Positions 33,901 to 45,900 of a stretch of 64,000 nucleotides of DNA are shown piece after piece. The position numbers were made by a program, and so were the translations under genes. The stretch covers positions 21,940,400 through 22,004,399 of the forward strand of contig NC_134828.1 of assembly GCF_004210375.1 (NCBI RefSeq), given 5' to 3'. The stretch is from Tachypleus tridentatus (lineage: Eukaryota > Arthropoda > Merostomata > Xiphosura > Limulidae). Each line of letters starts with the position of its first letter. The stretch's first letter is position 1. The notes below the pieces were generated by a model. The model ran no database searches, was not told the DNA's origin, and saw nothing but the letters and a program-made list of their open reading frames with translations.

Positions 33901-36900
33901 GGTTGGATAATCCCACACCTTCATTGCTCACTGTATGAGTCACTTGGCTGTCTCACCTTCAGAAGGGTTTAAATTTTTGCCTATAGCCATTCTCTTATTC
34001 ATTTGTTTTGTCTTTAAATAGCTGAGTACACAGATTGTTTTCTCTCCTGAAATTTACTGTAGAACTTGCTAGGTGGCTAGTTTTGTATCTCAGGGTATAC
34101 TTACCCAAAATCTGCATTGAGCCAGGATAACTAAAAGTGCTCATATCAGTTTGCCCTGGATCTACATGTGCCAATTGTATAGAGTGTTTCATAAGCTAAC
34201 TTGAGGTTTCCTCGTTATTTCTGAGCACGTGCGCACACACACATTAATTTCCAAGTCTGATTGAAACTGGATCTATTCTTTGAACTATCTTGGAAATATT
34301 CAGCACCAAAAACAGTATTTCTGTCCACTTCTCTGGCTATTGCTTGCCAGCTTTATAAAATAGGATTTTGCAGTCACCTGTTGCACTGTCTTTAGTAAAA
34401 GACCTTTTCTGACTGAAGTTATTCTGGTACATTCTCTTGGGATCCTCACTCTCCGTTCATCAAGTGTACACACAAGTGATGTAGCTCTCACGTACTCTAC
34501 TTCTAAAGTTGGAAAAGGGCCTTCAGATAGTTGGCAGTAGAGGAGGTGAACATGGATAGTTATTACAAGTGCCTTTCTCTGATAACTGATTTTGTATCTG
34601 ATGGTAGAGTCTATGAGCACACAAGAAATGGTCTGAAGAAGCTTCAGTGTCTTTACACCTATTGGCAGTCCAAGAGCTTGTGTGTGAGTACGTGGATGGC
34701 CATGCACACATGTTCTCATTTTAGCTACACAATTATTGCATCTTTGCCTCTCATTCTCCTATACTGGCAAAGATTATACCCTGGGGGAGATGAGATATGG
34801 TTTCTTGTGGATGTATCCCTGCAATTGGGTGTGATGTCCTTTGTGCTTCCTTTGTACACTTTCTGAAGGGTGCTTACCCAGGTCAAGTTTTGCACCTGTT
34901 CCTTCACAGCTTCACATGTGGGATTAATTTTTGAAAGTAATGTTTTCATCACCTGAACATTTATTTCCAATAGGTACATCTGCACACAGTTTCTCCCATT
35001 CTCCCAAGTTTTCAGTGTCTACTTCTTCATCAGCTCATCAAAGAACAGATTCATGAGTGTGAAACGTAAGGAGAATCATTGTGCATGGATGTGCATCATT
35101 CTCCTATTGGTAGAAGGTTCTGCAATGTGATATAACCTTCTTCATACAGTGGCAGATATTCACATAGTTTCATGTAAAATTAGGTGGGAGTTTTCAGAGG
35201 GCTGGTGGCTTGCAAATCTCTTTGGCAAAATGCACAAACACAAGGAACAAAACTAATTTGTTAGCTTTAGTTTGTTAATAGTTGAGAATTTATTTGAAAA
35301 CTAAATGTATAAGAAAAGTTTCTATATTAGTGTGTTTGTATGCAAAATTTTCAGGGTAAACGTATGTTTACAGTGAGCAGTTTATTTCAAAATTCTACTC
35401 ATCTTCATAACTGATAATGTATTGTCATATAATTTGAGTTTTCATTTTATGCATAAACAATAATTATGACATTTTTTAATGAAATAGGGAAAAGGTATCT
35501 TTGATCAGAGCTGAACTCTCATCAGTTGAAGCCAGAGTTAATGAGCTTACACACCAGAGAGATGTTTTAAGGTAATGTTAATTTTAAAACTTCAATTTGT
35601 CAGTTGTTCTTTCTGTAGTCTAATATTAAACATGTTTTGCAACATTTGTAAATTAATATCTTCATACTAGGAGGTTTTTCTTTACTTGGTAAATAGAGAC
35701 ATTAAATAGTTTAAGCATTGATAGATTATTGCAAGATTGGTGTTTTTGTTCTTTTGAATAGAAATTTAAGTGTAAGGTATTTCAAAACAAAACTTAATTG
35801 TTCTATGCAATTTATAAGTAGAAAATGACAGTAGATGATTGAGATTGTCTTTGTTAGTGTAGAATTTGCAGCTGAATTCAGCATGTTTCAAGATTTCCAA
35901 AGAGCTTGTATAAACTAAAATAATATTTTAACAAAACTGTCATTATGTGATTTTGGTTTGCTCTTTTTATTAAAGACATTTTTTAATATTTTAGCATTCA
36001 ACTTAGTCAAAACAACCACTACGGACTGTTGATGGAAGACCTTCTTAGAGATCTGCAACATGACTTGTGCAAACAACAGGAACAGTTTGTTTCGGTCAGC
36101 AAACAGGTGTGTTCGTCACGTCTTGCAGTTCTTTGAATCACTTGTCTAAGACTACATGATGTGTTTTATGTGGTTGAATATTATTGCATGTTAGTTTTAT
36201 TCACAACAATCTGGTATTTGTATTCAAGACTTGTTGCAATTTTTTTTTCAAACAAAGTAAACTGTGTAGTAACCTAGCAGAAGAAACGACAGTAAATTCT
36301 TGATGTCTTTTATTTTTGCCTGTCAGCTTAGTTGAAACTGTGTAGTAATCTAGCAGAAGAAACGACAGTAACTTCTTGATGTCTTTTATTTTTGCCTGTC
36401 AGCTTAGTTGAAACTGTGTAGTAATCTAGCAAAAGAAACTACAGTAACTTATTGATGTCTTTTATTTTTGTCTGTCAGCTTAGTTGAAACTGTGTAGTAA
36501 TCTAGCATAAGAAAAGACAGTAAATTCTTGATGTCTTTTATTTTTGCCTGTCAGCTTAGTTGAAACTGTGTAGTAATCTAGCAGAAGAAACGACAGTAAC
36601 TTCTTGATGTCTTTTATTTTTGACTGTCAGCTTAGTTAAAACTGTAGTAATCTAGCAGAAGAAACAACAGTAACTTCTTGATGTCTTATTTTTGCCTGTC
36701 AGCTTAGTTGGAACTGTGTAGTAATCTAGCAGAAGAAACGACAGTAACTTCTTGATGTCTTTTATTTTTGCCTGTCAGCTTAGTTGAAACTGTAGTAATC
36801 TAGCAGAAGAAACGACAGTAACTTCTTGATGTCTTTTATTTTTGCCTGTCAGCTTAGTTGAAACTGTGTAGTAATCTAGCAGAAGAAACGACAGTAACTT

Positions 36901-39900
36901 ATTGATGTCTTTTATTTTTGCCTGTCAGCTTAGTTAAAACTGTAGTAATCTAGCAGAAGAAACGACAGTAACTTCTTGATGTCTTTTATTTTTGCCTGTC
37001 AGCTTAGTTGAAACTGTGTAATAATCTAGCAGAAGAAACGACAGTAACTTATTAATGTCTTTTATTTTTGCCTGTCAGCTTAGTTGAAACTGTGTAGTAA
37101 TCTAGCAGAAAAAACGACAGTAACTTATTGATGTCTTTTATTTTTACATGTCAGCTTAGTTGAAACTGTGTAGTAATCTAGCAGAAGAAACGACAGTAAC
37201 TTATTAATGTCTTTTATTTTTGCCTGTCAGCTTAGTTGAAACTGTGTAGTAATCTAGCAGAAAAAACGACAGTAACTTATTGATGTCTTTTATTTTTGAC
37301 TGTCAGCTTAGTTGAAACTGTGTAATAATCTAGCAGAAGAAACGACAGTAACTTATTAATGTCTTTTATTTTTGCCTGTCAGCTTAGTTGAAACTGTGTA
37401 GTAATCTAGCAGAAGAAACGACAGTAACTTATTGATGTCTTTTATTTTTGCCTGTCAGCTTAGTTAAAACTGTAGTAATCTAGCAGAAGAAACGACAGTA
37501 ACTTCTTGATGTCTTTTATTTTTGCCTGTCAGCTTAGTTGAAACTGTGTAATAATCTAGCAGGAGAAACGACAGTAACTTATTGATGTATTTTATTTTTG
37601 CCTGTCAGCTTAGTTGAAACTGTGTAGTAATCTAGCAGAAGAAACGACAGTAACTTATTGATGTCTTTTATTTTTGCCTGTCAGCTTAGTTGAAACTGTG
37701 TAGTAATCTAGCAGAAGAAACGACAGTAACTTATTGATGTCTTTTATTTTTGCCTGTCAGCTTAGTTGAAACTGTGTAGTAATCTAGCAGAAGAAACGAC
37801 AGTAACGTTTTGATGTCTTTTATTTTTGCCTGTCAGCTTAGTTGAAACTGTATAGTAATCTAGCAGAAAAAAACCCAGTAAATTCTTGATGTCTTTTATT
37901 TTTGCCTGTCAACTTAGTTGAAACTGTGTAGTAATCTAGCAGAAGAAACGACAGTAACTTCTTGATGTCTTTTATTTTTGCCTGTCAACTTAGTTGAAAC
38001 TGTGTAGTAATCTAGCAGAAGAAACGACAGTAACTTCTTGATGTCTTTTATTTTTGCCTGTCAACTTAGTTGAAACTGTGTAGTAATCTAGCAGAAGAAA
38101 CGACAGTAACTTCTTGATGTCTTTTATTTTTGCCTGTCAGCTTAGTTGAAACTGTAGTAATCTAGCAGAAGAAACGACAGTAACTTATTAATGTCTTTTA
38201 TTTTTGCCTGTCAGCTTAGTTGAAACTGTGTAGTAATCTAGCAGAAGAAACGACAGTAACTTATTGATGTCTTTTATTTTTGCCTGTCAGCTTAGTTGAA
38301 ACTGTGTAGTAATCTAGCAGAAGAAACGACAGTAACTTATTAATGTCTTTTATTTTTGCCTGTCAGCTTAGTTGAAACTGTGTAGTAATCTAGCAGAAGA
38401 AACGACAGTAACGTTTTGATGTCTTTTATTTTTGCCTGTCAGCTTAGTTGAAACTGTATAGTAATCTAGCAGAAAAAAACCCAGTAAATTCTTGATGTCT
38501 TTTATTTTTGCCTGTCAACTTAGTTGAAACTGTGTAGTAATCTAGCAGAAGAAACGACAGTAACTTCTTGATGTCTTTTATTTTTGCCTGTCAACTTAGT
38601 TGAAACTGTGTAGTAATCTAGCAGAAGAAACGACAGTAACTTCTTGATGTCTTTTATTTTTGCCTGTCAGCTTAGTTGAAACTGTGTAGTAATCTAGCAG
38701 AAGAAACGACAGTAACTTCTTGATGTCTTTTATTTTTGCCTGTCAGCTTAGTTGAAACTGTGTAGTAATCTAGCAGAAGAAACGACAGTAACGTTTTGAT
38801 GTCTTTTATTTTTGCCTGTGAAGTTAGTTGAATGTAAGTTATCATTTTTGATTCTACCTGCTTATTGATGAAGACATTAAATGCGTTTTGTGAATTTACA
38901 AATCTATTGGGACCAATACACTGTGAAAAGTATATGGAACTGATCTGTGGCTGTAACAGATGAATGTACATGTGGCTGTAGGTAGAATTGGATATAGCTA
39001 ATGAAATAATTGAGTACTATTTTTCTGAGAATGTTAATAGGATCTTTCATTATGAAACTACTTAATTTTTATTACAACAATAAGATCTGGGGTTTGATTC
39101 TCTGTAGTTTACAGAGTGCAAGTAACCCATTTTGTAGATTTGCATTAAAGGATAGCTTCTTTCTTGAAGACAACTTGTAACAAAATCTTTTGTCATGAAA
39201 AGATCTTTATGATTAAGGTAAATAATTCATGTGCTGTTATTACTTTTTGTAGATTTCTGTGCTTAGTTTGATAAGATATAGTTCTTAAAATAAGAAAAAT
39301 TGTAGAGTTTATTTTGAATTATGAATTAATAGTTTTTATCAAGGATGTAATCACGTCTCTTTCACTTATAACTTGTGAGGTGGAAGGGAATAATATTCCA
39401 CAGTTTAGATTACATTGTTTGACTTTAAATTAAGACTGAACTCAAAACCATTTTGTGCATGTTATAGTTTTCAGGCTGTAACTTTTAAATTATTAAGCAT
39501 ATTTTCACAAAATTTGGCAGATTATCAGTAAACATAACAGTGTTTGAAATCACAGAATAAAAGATTTCTTTTGTTCAGTATTAAGGTTTGTTGGCCATTA
39601 TTTTCATGTTGCCTATCCAAGATGCAAAGTAATTTTCATTGTAAGATTGAAAATACTTCAATACGTCAGCAGAAGTTTTTCAAATTTCAAATGTGAAATT
39701 CTTATAATGTTCAGATAATTATGAAGTGTTTCTTAAAAAAAACACTTTATATTTTGTTATTTTCACTAATGAATCTCTTTGTGGGTTCAGTCAATTTGAC
39801 CGATCTCGTAACTACCATACAAATTTGGAAATAAATATAAAATATGCATTTTTCATTCTAGAATGACTACAGATGATAACCCAAAAACATAAATGTAAAT

Positions 39901-42900
39901 TTAGACCAAAAATAGCTTAAACCTTATAACATTATAAGTTTATATATATTATTTTTATTGTATTGACCTTCAACTCATGCCTGACAAACAATACAGAACT
40001 TACAATGACGTGGTGCAAATGCACTTGTGTTACCATATTCAGTAATATAAAATTGACCTTTAGCCTTTACAAAGTGACCTTCTTGGCTGTGTTTTAGTGG
40101 ACTAGTATTTATTATTATACATTCTATATGTATATAGATTATTGTTATTTACAAACAAGTTCTTAAAATTATTTTTCTTATAACATAGAACAGTAAATAA
40201 AGAAGTAGGTAAACAATTATCAGTTCTAGTTATAACCTTTGTACTCAGCACTGCTTGTTGTAGTTGGGTAAGTCTTAAGAAATTTTGCATGTGGAGGATA
40301 TGAAATGAAATATTTTTCTATTTTTTGTAAGTACATTTGAATAATAAAAAAAAATCAAAGTACTATATTGGTACCATATAATTACACTGTAATTTGTCAA
40401 GTTTAGTATTTAGTAACTGAGCTATATTTGTGTTTAAAAAGAATGTGAAATTTTGAACAGGCTAGAGACTGAAAAAATCGTAAGGGGACATTCTGAGCTT
40501 TCAGTTGGTCATTCACATGTCATATATAGAAGTTAATACCTATATATAAGGGACTGTTTACATAAATGGAAAGAAGTGGGCACAGCTGCTATGTTTGATT
40601 CAGTGCATGAGCAATATCCCAGCAAGTAGAAAAGACAGGAAGTTTTTATTTTATATTCTAATATATAATTATCAGTAATTTGAGTTGCTAATTTGTACAA
40701 AACTATAGACTCTGTATCTTGACATCACAGATATCTAATATGAACCAGTGCTTCATTCAATGTACTACATGATACACAAAAATCAGTGTTGGGGTGTTTT
40801 TATTACTTCTTTTTAAATTAACAAATTAAATAATGTGTAATATGAAATTTGAATTATAATCTCTAGTTTGATACCAAGTGTAATGAATAAATTCATAAAA
40901 TAGGAAGTTTGGTAAAATCGTAAAAAGCGAGTTGAGATGTCATGGCCTTTCACCTGTTATCTATCTGGAAAGGGTTAGAGAGATTTATTTTACTGGTGGG
41001 CATTACAGCTGTCTCTGTTGTGTGCTAAGTTAAATATACATTATGCTAATGATGCATCAGAGTTCTCTCGTGTTTGGGCCACCAAGTATTTTCTTAGTAG
41101 TTTAGTTACAGCATACAACATACTTGTTCTAATGTCATAGTAGTTTAGTTACAACATATTTGTTCTAATTTCAGTTAATGGTGGGCACTTGTTAGTAAAA
41201 TTCTTACTTTTTAACAGGTATCATCAAGCATACATTCAACTGTTGAGCCAATTGAAGGACTTATTAGCTTCTACACACAGGAAATGAAAAAAAGTGGAAA
41301 GAACCAGACAGTTGTAATCATTTCTCTGTTCCTGGTTCTTTCTTCACGTCTCTAGACGTTAATTCTTACTATGAAACAGAGGAACGTTTCCTCGACCAGC
41401 TAAGAGCTTATATAAAGAAGCAGTTTTGTCAGGTAAGGTGAAGGATTTCTTATTTCACTTTAGATGTTTCTAGTTAGTTTTCTTAGAATGAGGTTTGTGT
41501 ATTGAGGCTGTAATGAAATCAATGTTTTTAAGGAATGACAGCTTTTAGTTGAATGGTTATCGAGAAACATTTGGTCAGAAAAAATATTAGGGCTAATAGC
41601 GTGAATGTATTTGAAGTTACTTTTAACCTGTGTTCTGATGTATAAAATTATATCGTATGTTGATTTTAAACTAGTGTAAAATAGGAATTCTCAGGATTCA
41701 ATTTGGCTGGATTCTGTACAGTGGGTGTCTGTGATTTGTTAGTGATAAGTTTCAACAATAAACAAACAACACACAGTCCACTTGTTTTAAAGTAATGTAT
41801 TAAAAATAAGTTAAATACATATACAATTATTTGTTACATTGTTGATTATACTTTGTAACACAAATTTTGTTCATGGATAGTATGTTATTTCTTAATTGCT
41901 TATGTTGTAAAAGTACAGAAAATGGCCATTATTCCCTTCAAACTTTGCTTTTGTGACCTGGGATAATGAAATTTGAAATTAACCTATTTTCCATGTAAAA
42001 AACAGGCAAATTTGCACATTTTCACTTATATAAGGTCTGAATAAAACAACATAAGAATCAAGATTTACATGTATTTATACTCAAGTTATACAAAAATGTT
42101 TAGAAGTGAGTAGTTTTTTAAGATTTGCAACTGTAATGTAAATCACTTTCATGTATCAACCCCAAATATAGTCTCCCATCATGTTTTGTTTATATACCCC
42201 AGGTCACAAAAGCAAAGTTTGAAGAGAAAAATAGGTCTTTTCCATTTACTTTAGGCATAAGCAACTGGGAAATAACACTTTCTGCCCAGGAACAAGAAAA
42301 AGCAAAACGTTTGTTACATAGTGTTTATTATAACAGTTGTAGCTAGAGCTTTAAATAATCCTCTTTTTTCCATCAAAATCCACACAGACTTGTTTAATTA
42401 CTTCAGAACAGAATTAACAAGACAAATTCTTTTTCTGTGCTCTGTTATTAACAATACAATCTGTGATAATTTCACTTTAAAAAAATTACCTCTGTGAGCT
42501 TTTTATGGTAAAATTCACAATCACCTAGTCTAGACCTATGTACCAAACTAAATTTTTTATAAGTGTTTATACCCTGACAGAGGTTGAGAATTTTCCACAC
42601 ACTACTGGGTATTATAATGCAATACCAATTTACTATTTTAACATGGGCTTGGTCAAATTAAATGACCACGTGACTACTTTGCACTATTATAGTTTTGTTA
42701 GTACTAACTATTAATATAGTCTTTGTATCTTCATAAAATTTGGGAGATTTTCAACAAACATTACGTGTGTTTTATATAAAACAAAAATAAGTTTTCTATT
42801 GCAGTATTTTTAATAAAGATTTTTTTGTGAATATTTCAAATCTTTTCTTTTAATAATCTGATTCCATAGTGATTTTCGTGTTGACATCATACTGATAATC

Positions 42901-45900
42901 TTAAATACATTTCAAATGAATTTTCTGTGAAAGTGTATTTAATTTAATATTTTATGTATCTTAATTCTATAGAAGATTAGTCAGTTTGACTGACTGCATA
43001 ACCTTGAGAAAAATCAAAATAAATCTAGATAACTCTTTTTTTTTATTTCTAGAATAGCTTGAGATTGTAACATGGAACTACATTTGTTTATCTTAAATAG
43101 CTTTACAGTTGTAACAGCACACATCTGCTTATATTTAAATATTTTATTGTTTCACTACCCTTTGAACTATGTTTAATGACTGTTACTGTAAGTATTAAAT
43201 CACACAGAGAAGGTGCGTTTTATGTTATGCTATTGAATTACATTACCCACGGGCCACTCCAAGTTTCTTACTTTTACAGTTTAGTTACTTTTACAATAAA
43301 TGAATGGTATACATGGAAAACATGAAATCAAGTGCTTACTTTATATGGGCCTTTTTTGTTGTTTGCCGTTGACTGTGGATGACACTTAAGCCTACTTTTT
43401 CACATTAATGGTAGTAGTACATCAAATAATCTTTTATTGAACAAAACACCAAAGAACATAGAATACCAACGTGCAAAACGCAAAGAATGTTCTATAACTA
43501 TCACAATTTTCAAAGCATTTTAACTTGATAATAAGAGATGTTACAAATTCTTAGCTAATTGATGTGTTTCGTATGGAAATGAAGCTTTTACTGAAAGAGA
43601 AATTGATACAAAAAACAATGTAATATAATAAATCATTCGGCAGATGAAAATCTTGGCTTTCTGTTGGTTACAAGTGGGTGTCTTTCTGTTGGTTACAAGT
43701 GGGTGTCTTTCTGTTGGTTACAAGTGGGTGTCTTTCTGTTGGTTACAAGTGGGTGTCTTTCTGTTAGTTACAAGTGGGTGTCTTTCTGTTGGTTACAAGT
43801 GGATGTCTTCTGTTGGTTACAAGTGGGTGTTTTCTCTCCAGTTACAGGTGGGTGTCTTTCTGTTGGTTACAAGTGGGTGTCTTTCTGTTGGTTACAAGTG
43901 GGTGTCTTTCTGTTGGTTACAAGTGGGTGTCTTTCTGTTGGTTACAAGTGGATGTCTTTCTGTTGGTTACAAGTGGGTGTCTTTCTGTTGGTTACAAGTG
44001 GGTGTCTTTCTGTTGGTTACAAGTGGGTGTCTTTCTGTTGGTTACAAGTGGGTGTCTTTCTGTTGGTTACAAGTGGGTGTCTTTCTGTTAGTTACATGTG
44101 GGTGTGGCAAGAGGAGGTACAATTTTGTATTTGATAGCACTGTAACCAAACAAGAGTGAAGGCTGAAAATTTAACTTTGTCTGAGCAATGACATTATTAT
44201 AATTAGTAATTTACATTAAACTTACTTCTTTTGAGGGGTGGTGAATAAATTAGGGTTGATAAAATGCATTGGGTAAAAATGTCACATTTCACACACTAGG
44301 GGGAAATTCAGGATTTTTAAAAATGTTTTATAAAAGGTAAGAACCTAAAACTTGAGAGAGGGTTAAAACAAGAAGAAAAACTCAGAAGGTTCTAGTAACA
44401 TGATGTTATAATATAACCATCAGCAATTTGTAACTATTGAACTACACAAAGTCTAATTTGTAAACAAGCTTGCAATCAACTGTCACTTTTAAAAATAACT
44501 AAATTGAACATTTATGCTATGTAATTATCTTGCATTAAATTTAAATAGAAACAGTCATGTATATCTAATGGGAATGTTAATTATAAATCATATTGTAAGA
44601 AGCATCATGCAACTAATTTTTTTTTTTTGGGGTGCAGAGTCTGAAAACAAAACACTTTTATTATCAGTGGTGAATTATTAATCATACAAATAATAAATTG
44701 GGTGCATTTTAATTTTTTATTACACAATTTCCACTGTTATTTGTTGGTTTCACAAAGACAAATATTTTGAACACATTTATTCAAATGCATAAACTTGAAC
44801 ATGGAATTATTAAAAACTGTGTGTCAAAAGCATTTGGGGTGACTCATGATTGCCCATGGTACAATATCACTGGATCAACAAAGTTGTTGAGAAATAAAAC
44901 TTAATAATTTATTAGAAAAAGTTAATGACAAAATAATACACAGTTCATAATTATGACCTAAAAAAACCTAATTGCTTCTAACATGTCAGTAGCTCTGTTA
45001 GCTTCCTCAGTTTGGAGAATGTAAATGGAGCTAAACCCAACACTTGACTATCAGATAGCAAACTCTATTTCTGAATTTTTACCTGAGTATGAATATTTTT
45101 GACAAGATTGCTAATATACGCTATCCCTCAAATTATTCTCTTGTTTTTATATTGTTGCACTTCCGACCCTATACTGAATAATTCTGTTTTATCCTGTTAT
45201 GACACAAAAGTGGGTGAAAACACTTATTTTATATGTAAACTACATATGAGATCTTCACACATTAATACATTATCAATATAATTTTTATTTTTTGTGTTTG
45301 GTCCTTACTTCATTAGAGGCTATCAGTCAAAAGCACTTGTAAAGGATGACATCTAACATCCAAGCTGATTTGGAATAATTGTGAAGTTGAAACTATAATG
45401 ATTTTTAAAAGTCTAGAATTGTGATTTAGGATGAGCCTTTGAGGTTCTGTGATTTGGTCACTAAAAAAGATATTAATATCTTTTTTGAAAAAAATGTATA
45501 GAAAATGTTTTGTTTTTCACTCTTATATTTGTTACACTAGTTGCAGGTTTATCATATAATTTGAAGTCAAAGAACTAGAATTAGTAAGAAAATGTTGATG
45601 TTGTAATACAATTTATAGCCAATGGCTGATCTTGTTGCTGGTGAACAAAGCTTGTCAGAATGTGAATTACTCGACCTAGATTCCTCAGAACTTCAGTACG
45701 TGTTTGGACCTGACAACACAACTTGTGAAAATTACCAACAGGAATTGGATCGGCTCAGACACGTGTAAGTTTTTTTTTTAATTCAAAATAAGCCTATGAA
45801 TTATTATGTAATTATTTTAATGGAATAAAGCTTGAATAAATTCGATAAAAGTTTTATGCGATCTATTTCTTGCATATATTTTACCATAATGTAATGTTTA

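Larger units (their letters stand above)
30680..35264 (+). mobile_element. DIRS-like retroelement fossil with inverted terminal repeats
   Basis: A 4.6-kb element in HAUS3 intron 2, in the same orientation as the gene. Inverted repeats of about 107 bases bound it. Inside, in the order expected for DIRS elements, are an RT-like patch around WMAKVYVLDAFF (near 31800), an RNase H-like patch (WGVSL and LELLAV, 31940-32070), a VVDCISRQD-like segment (near 32270) and a tyrosine-recombinase-like patch (LACGHCRSGLYAID, 33540-33600). DIRS elements carry inverted terminal repeats and integrate with a tyrosine recombinase. It is clearly broken in many places (roughly ten or more) and looks old. No gag-like part was recognised, and 34000-35150 is unassigned. 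Confidence 0.75.

Noticed and set aside
34300-34985. Overlapping ORFs of 62-139 codons on both strands
   Set aside because: They lie in the unassigned right part of the DIRS-like fossil, show no domain and mirror each other on the two strands.
36257-38831. CRISPR-like array
   Set aside because: The units are contiguous 76-bp copies with no unique spacers, in a eukaryotic intron; this is a minisatellite. The same applies to 25886-27275.
41315-41355. A very short intron as the cause of the frame change in HAUS3 exon 5
   Set aside because: The tract ending cacgtctctag resembles an acceptor, but there is no suitable donor at a workable distance. The residues encoded just upstream of it (PGSFFTSLD) match the family, so it is coding.
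43644-44159. Three overlapping plus-strand ORFs of 105-171 codons
   Set aside because: They are the three frames of one stop-free 25-bp tandem repeat inside a HAUS3 intron, with no start context or domain.
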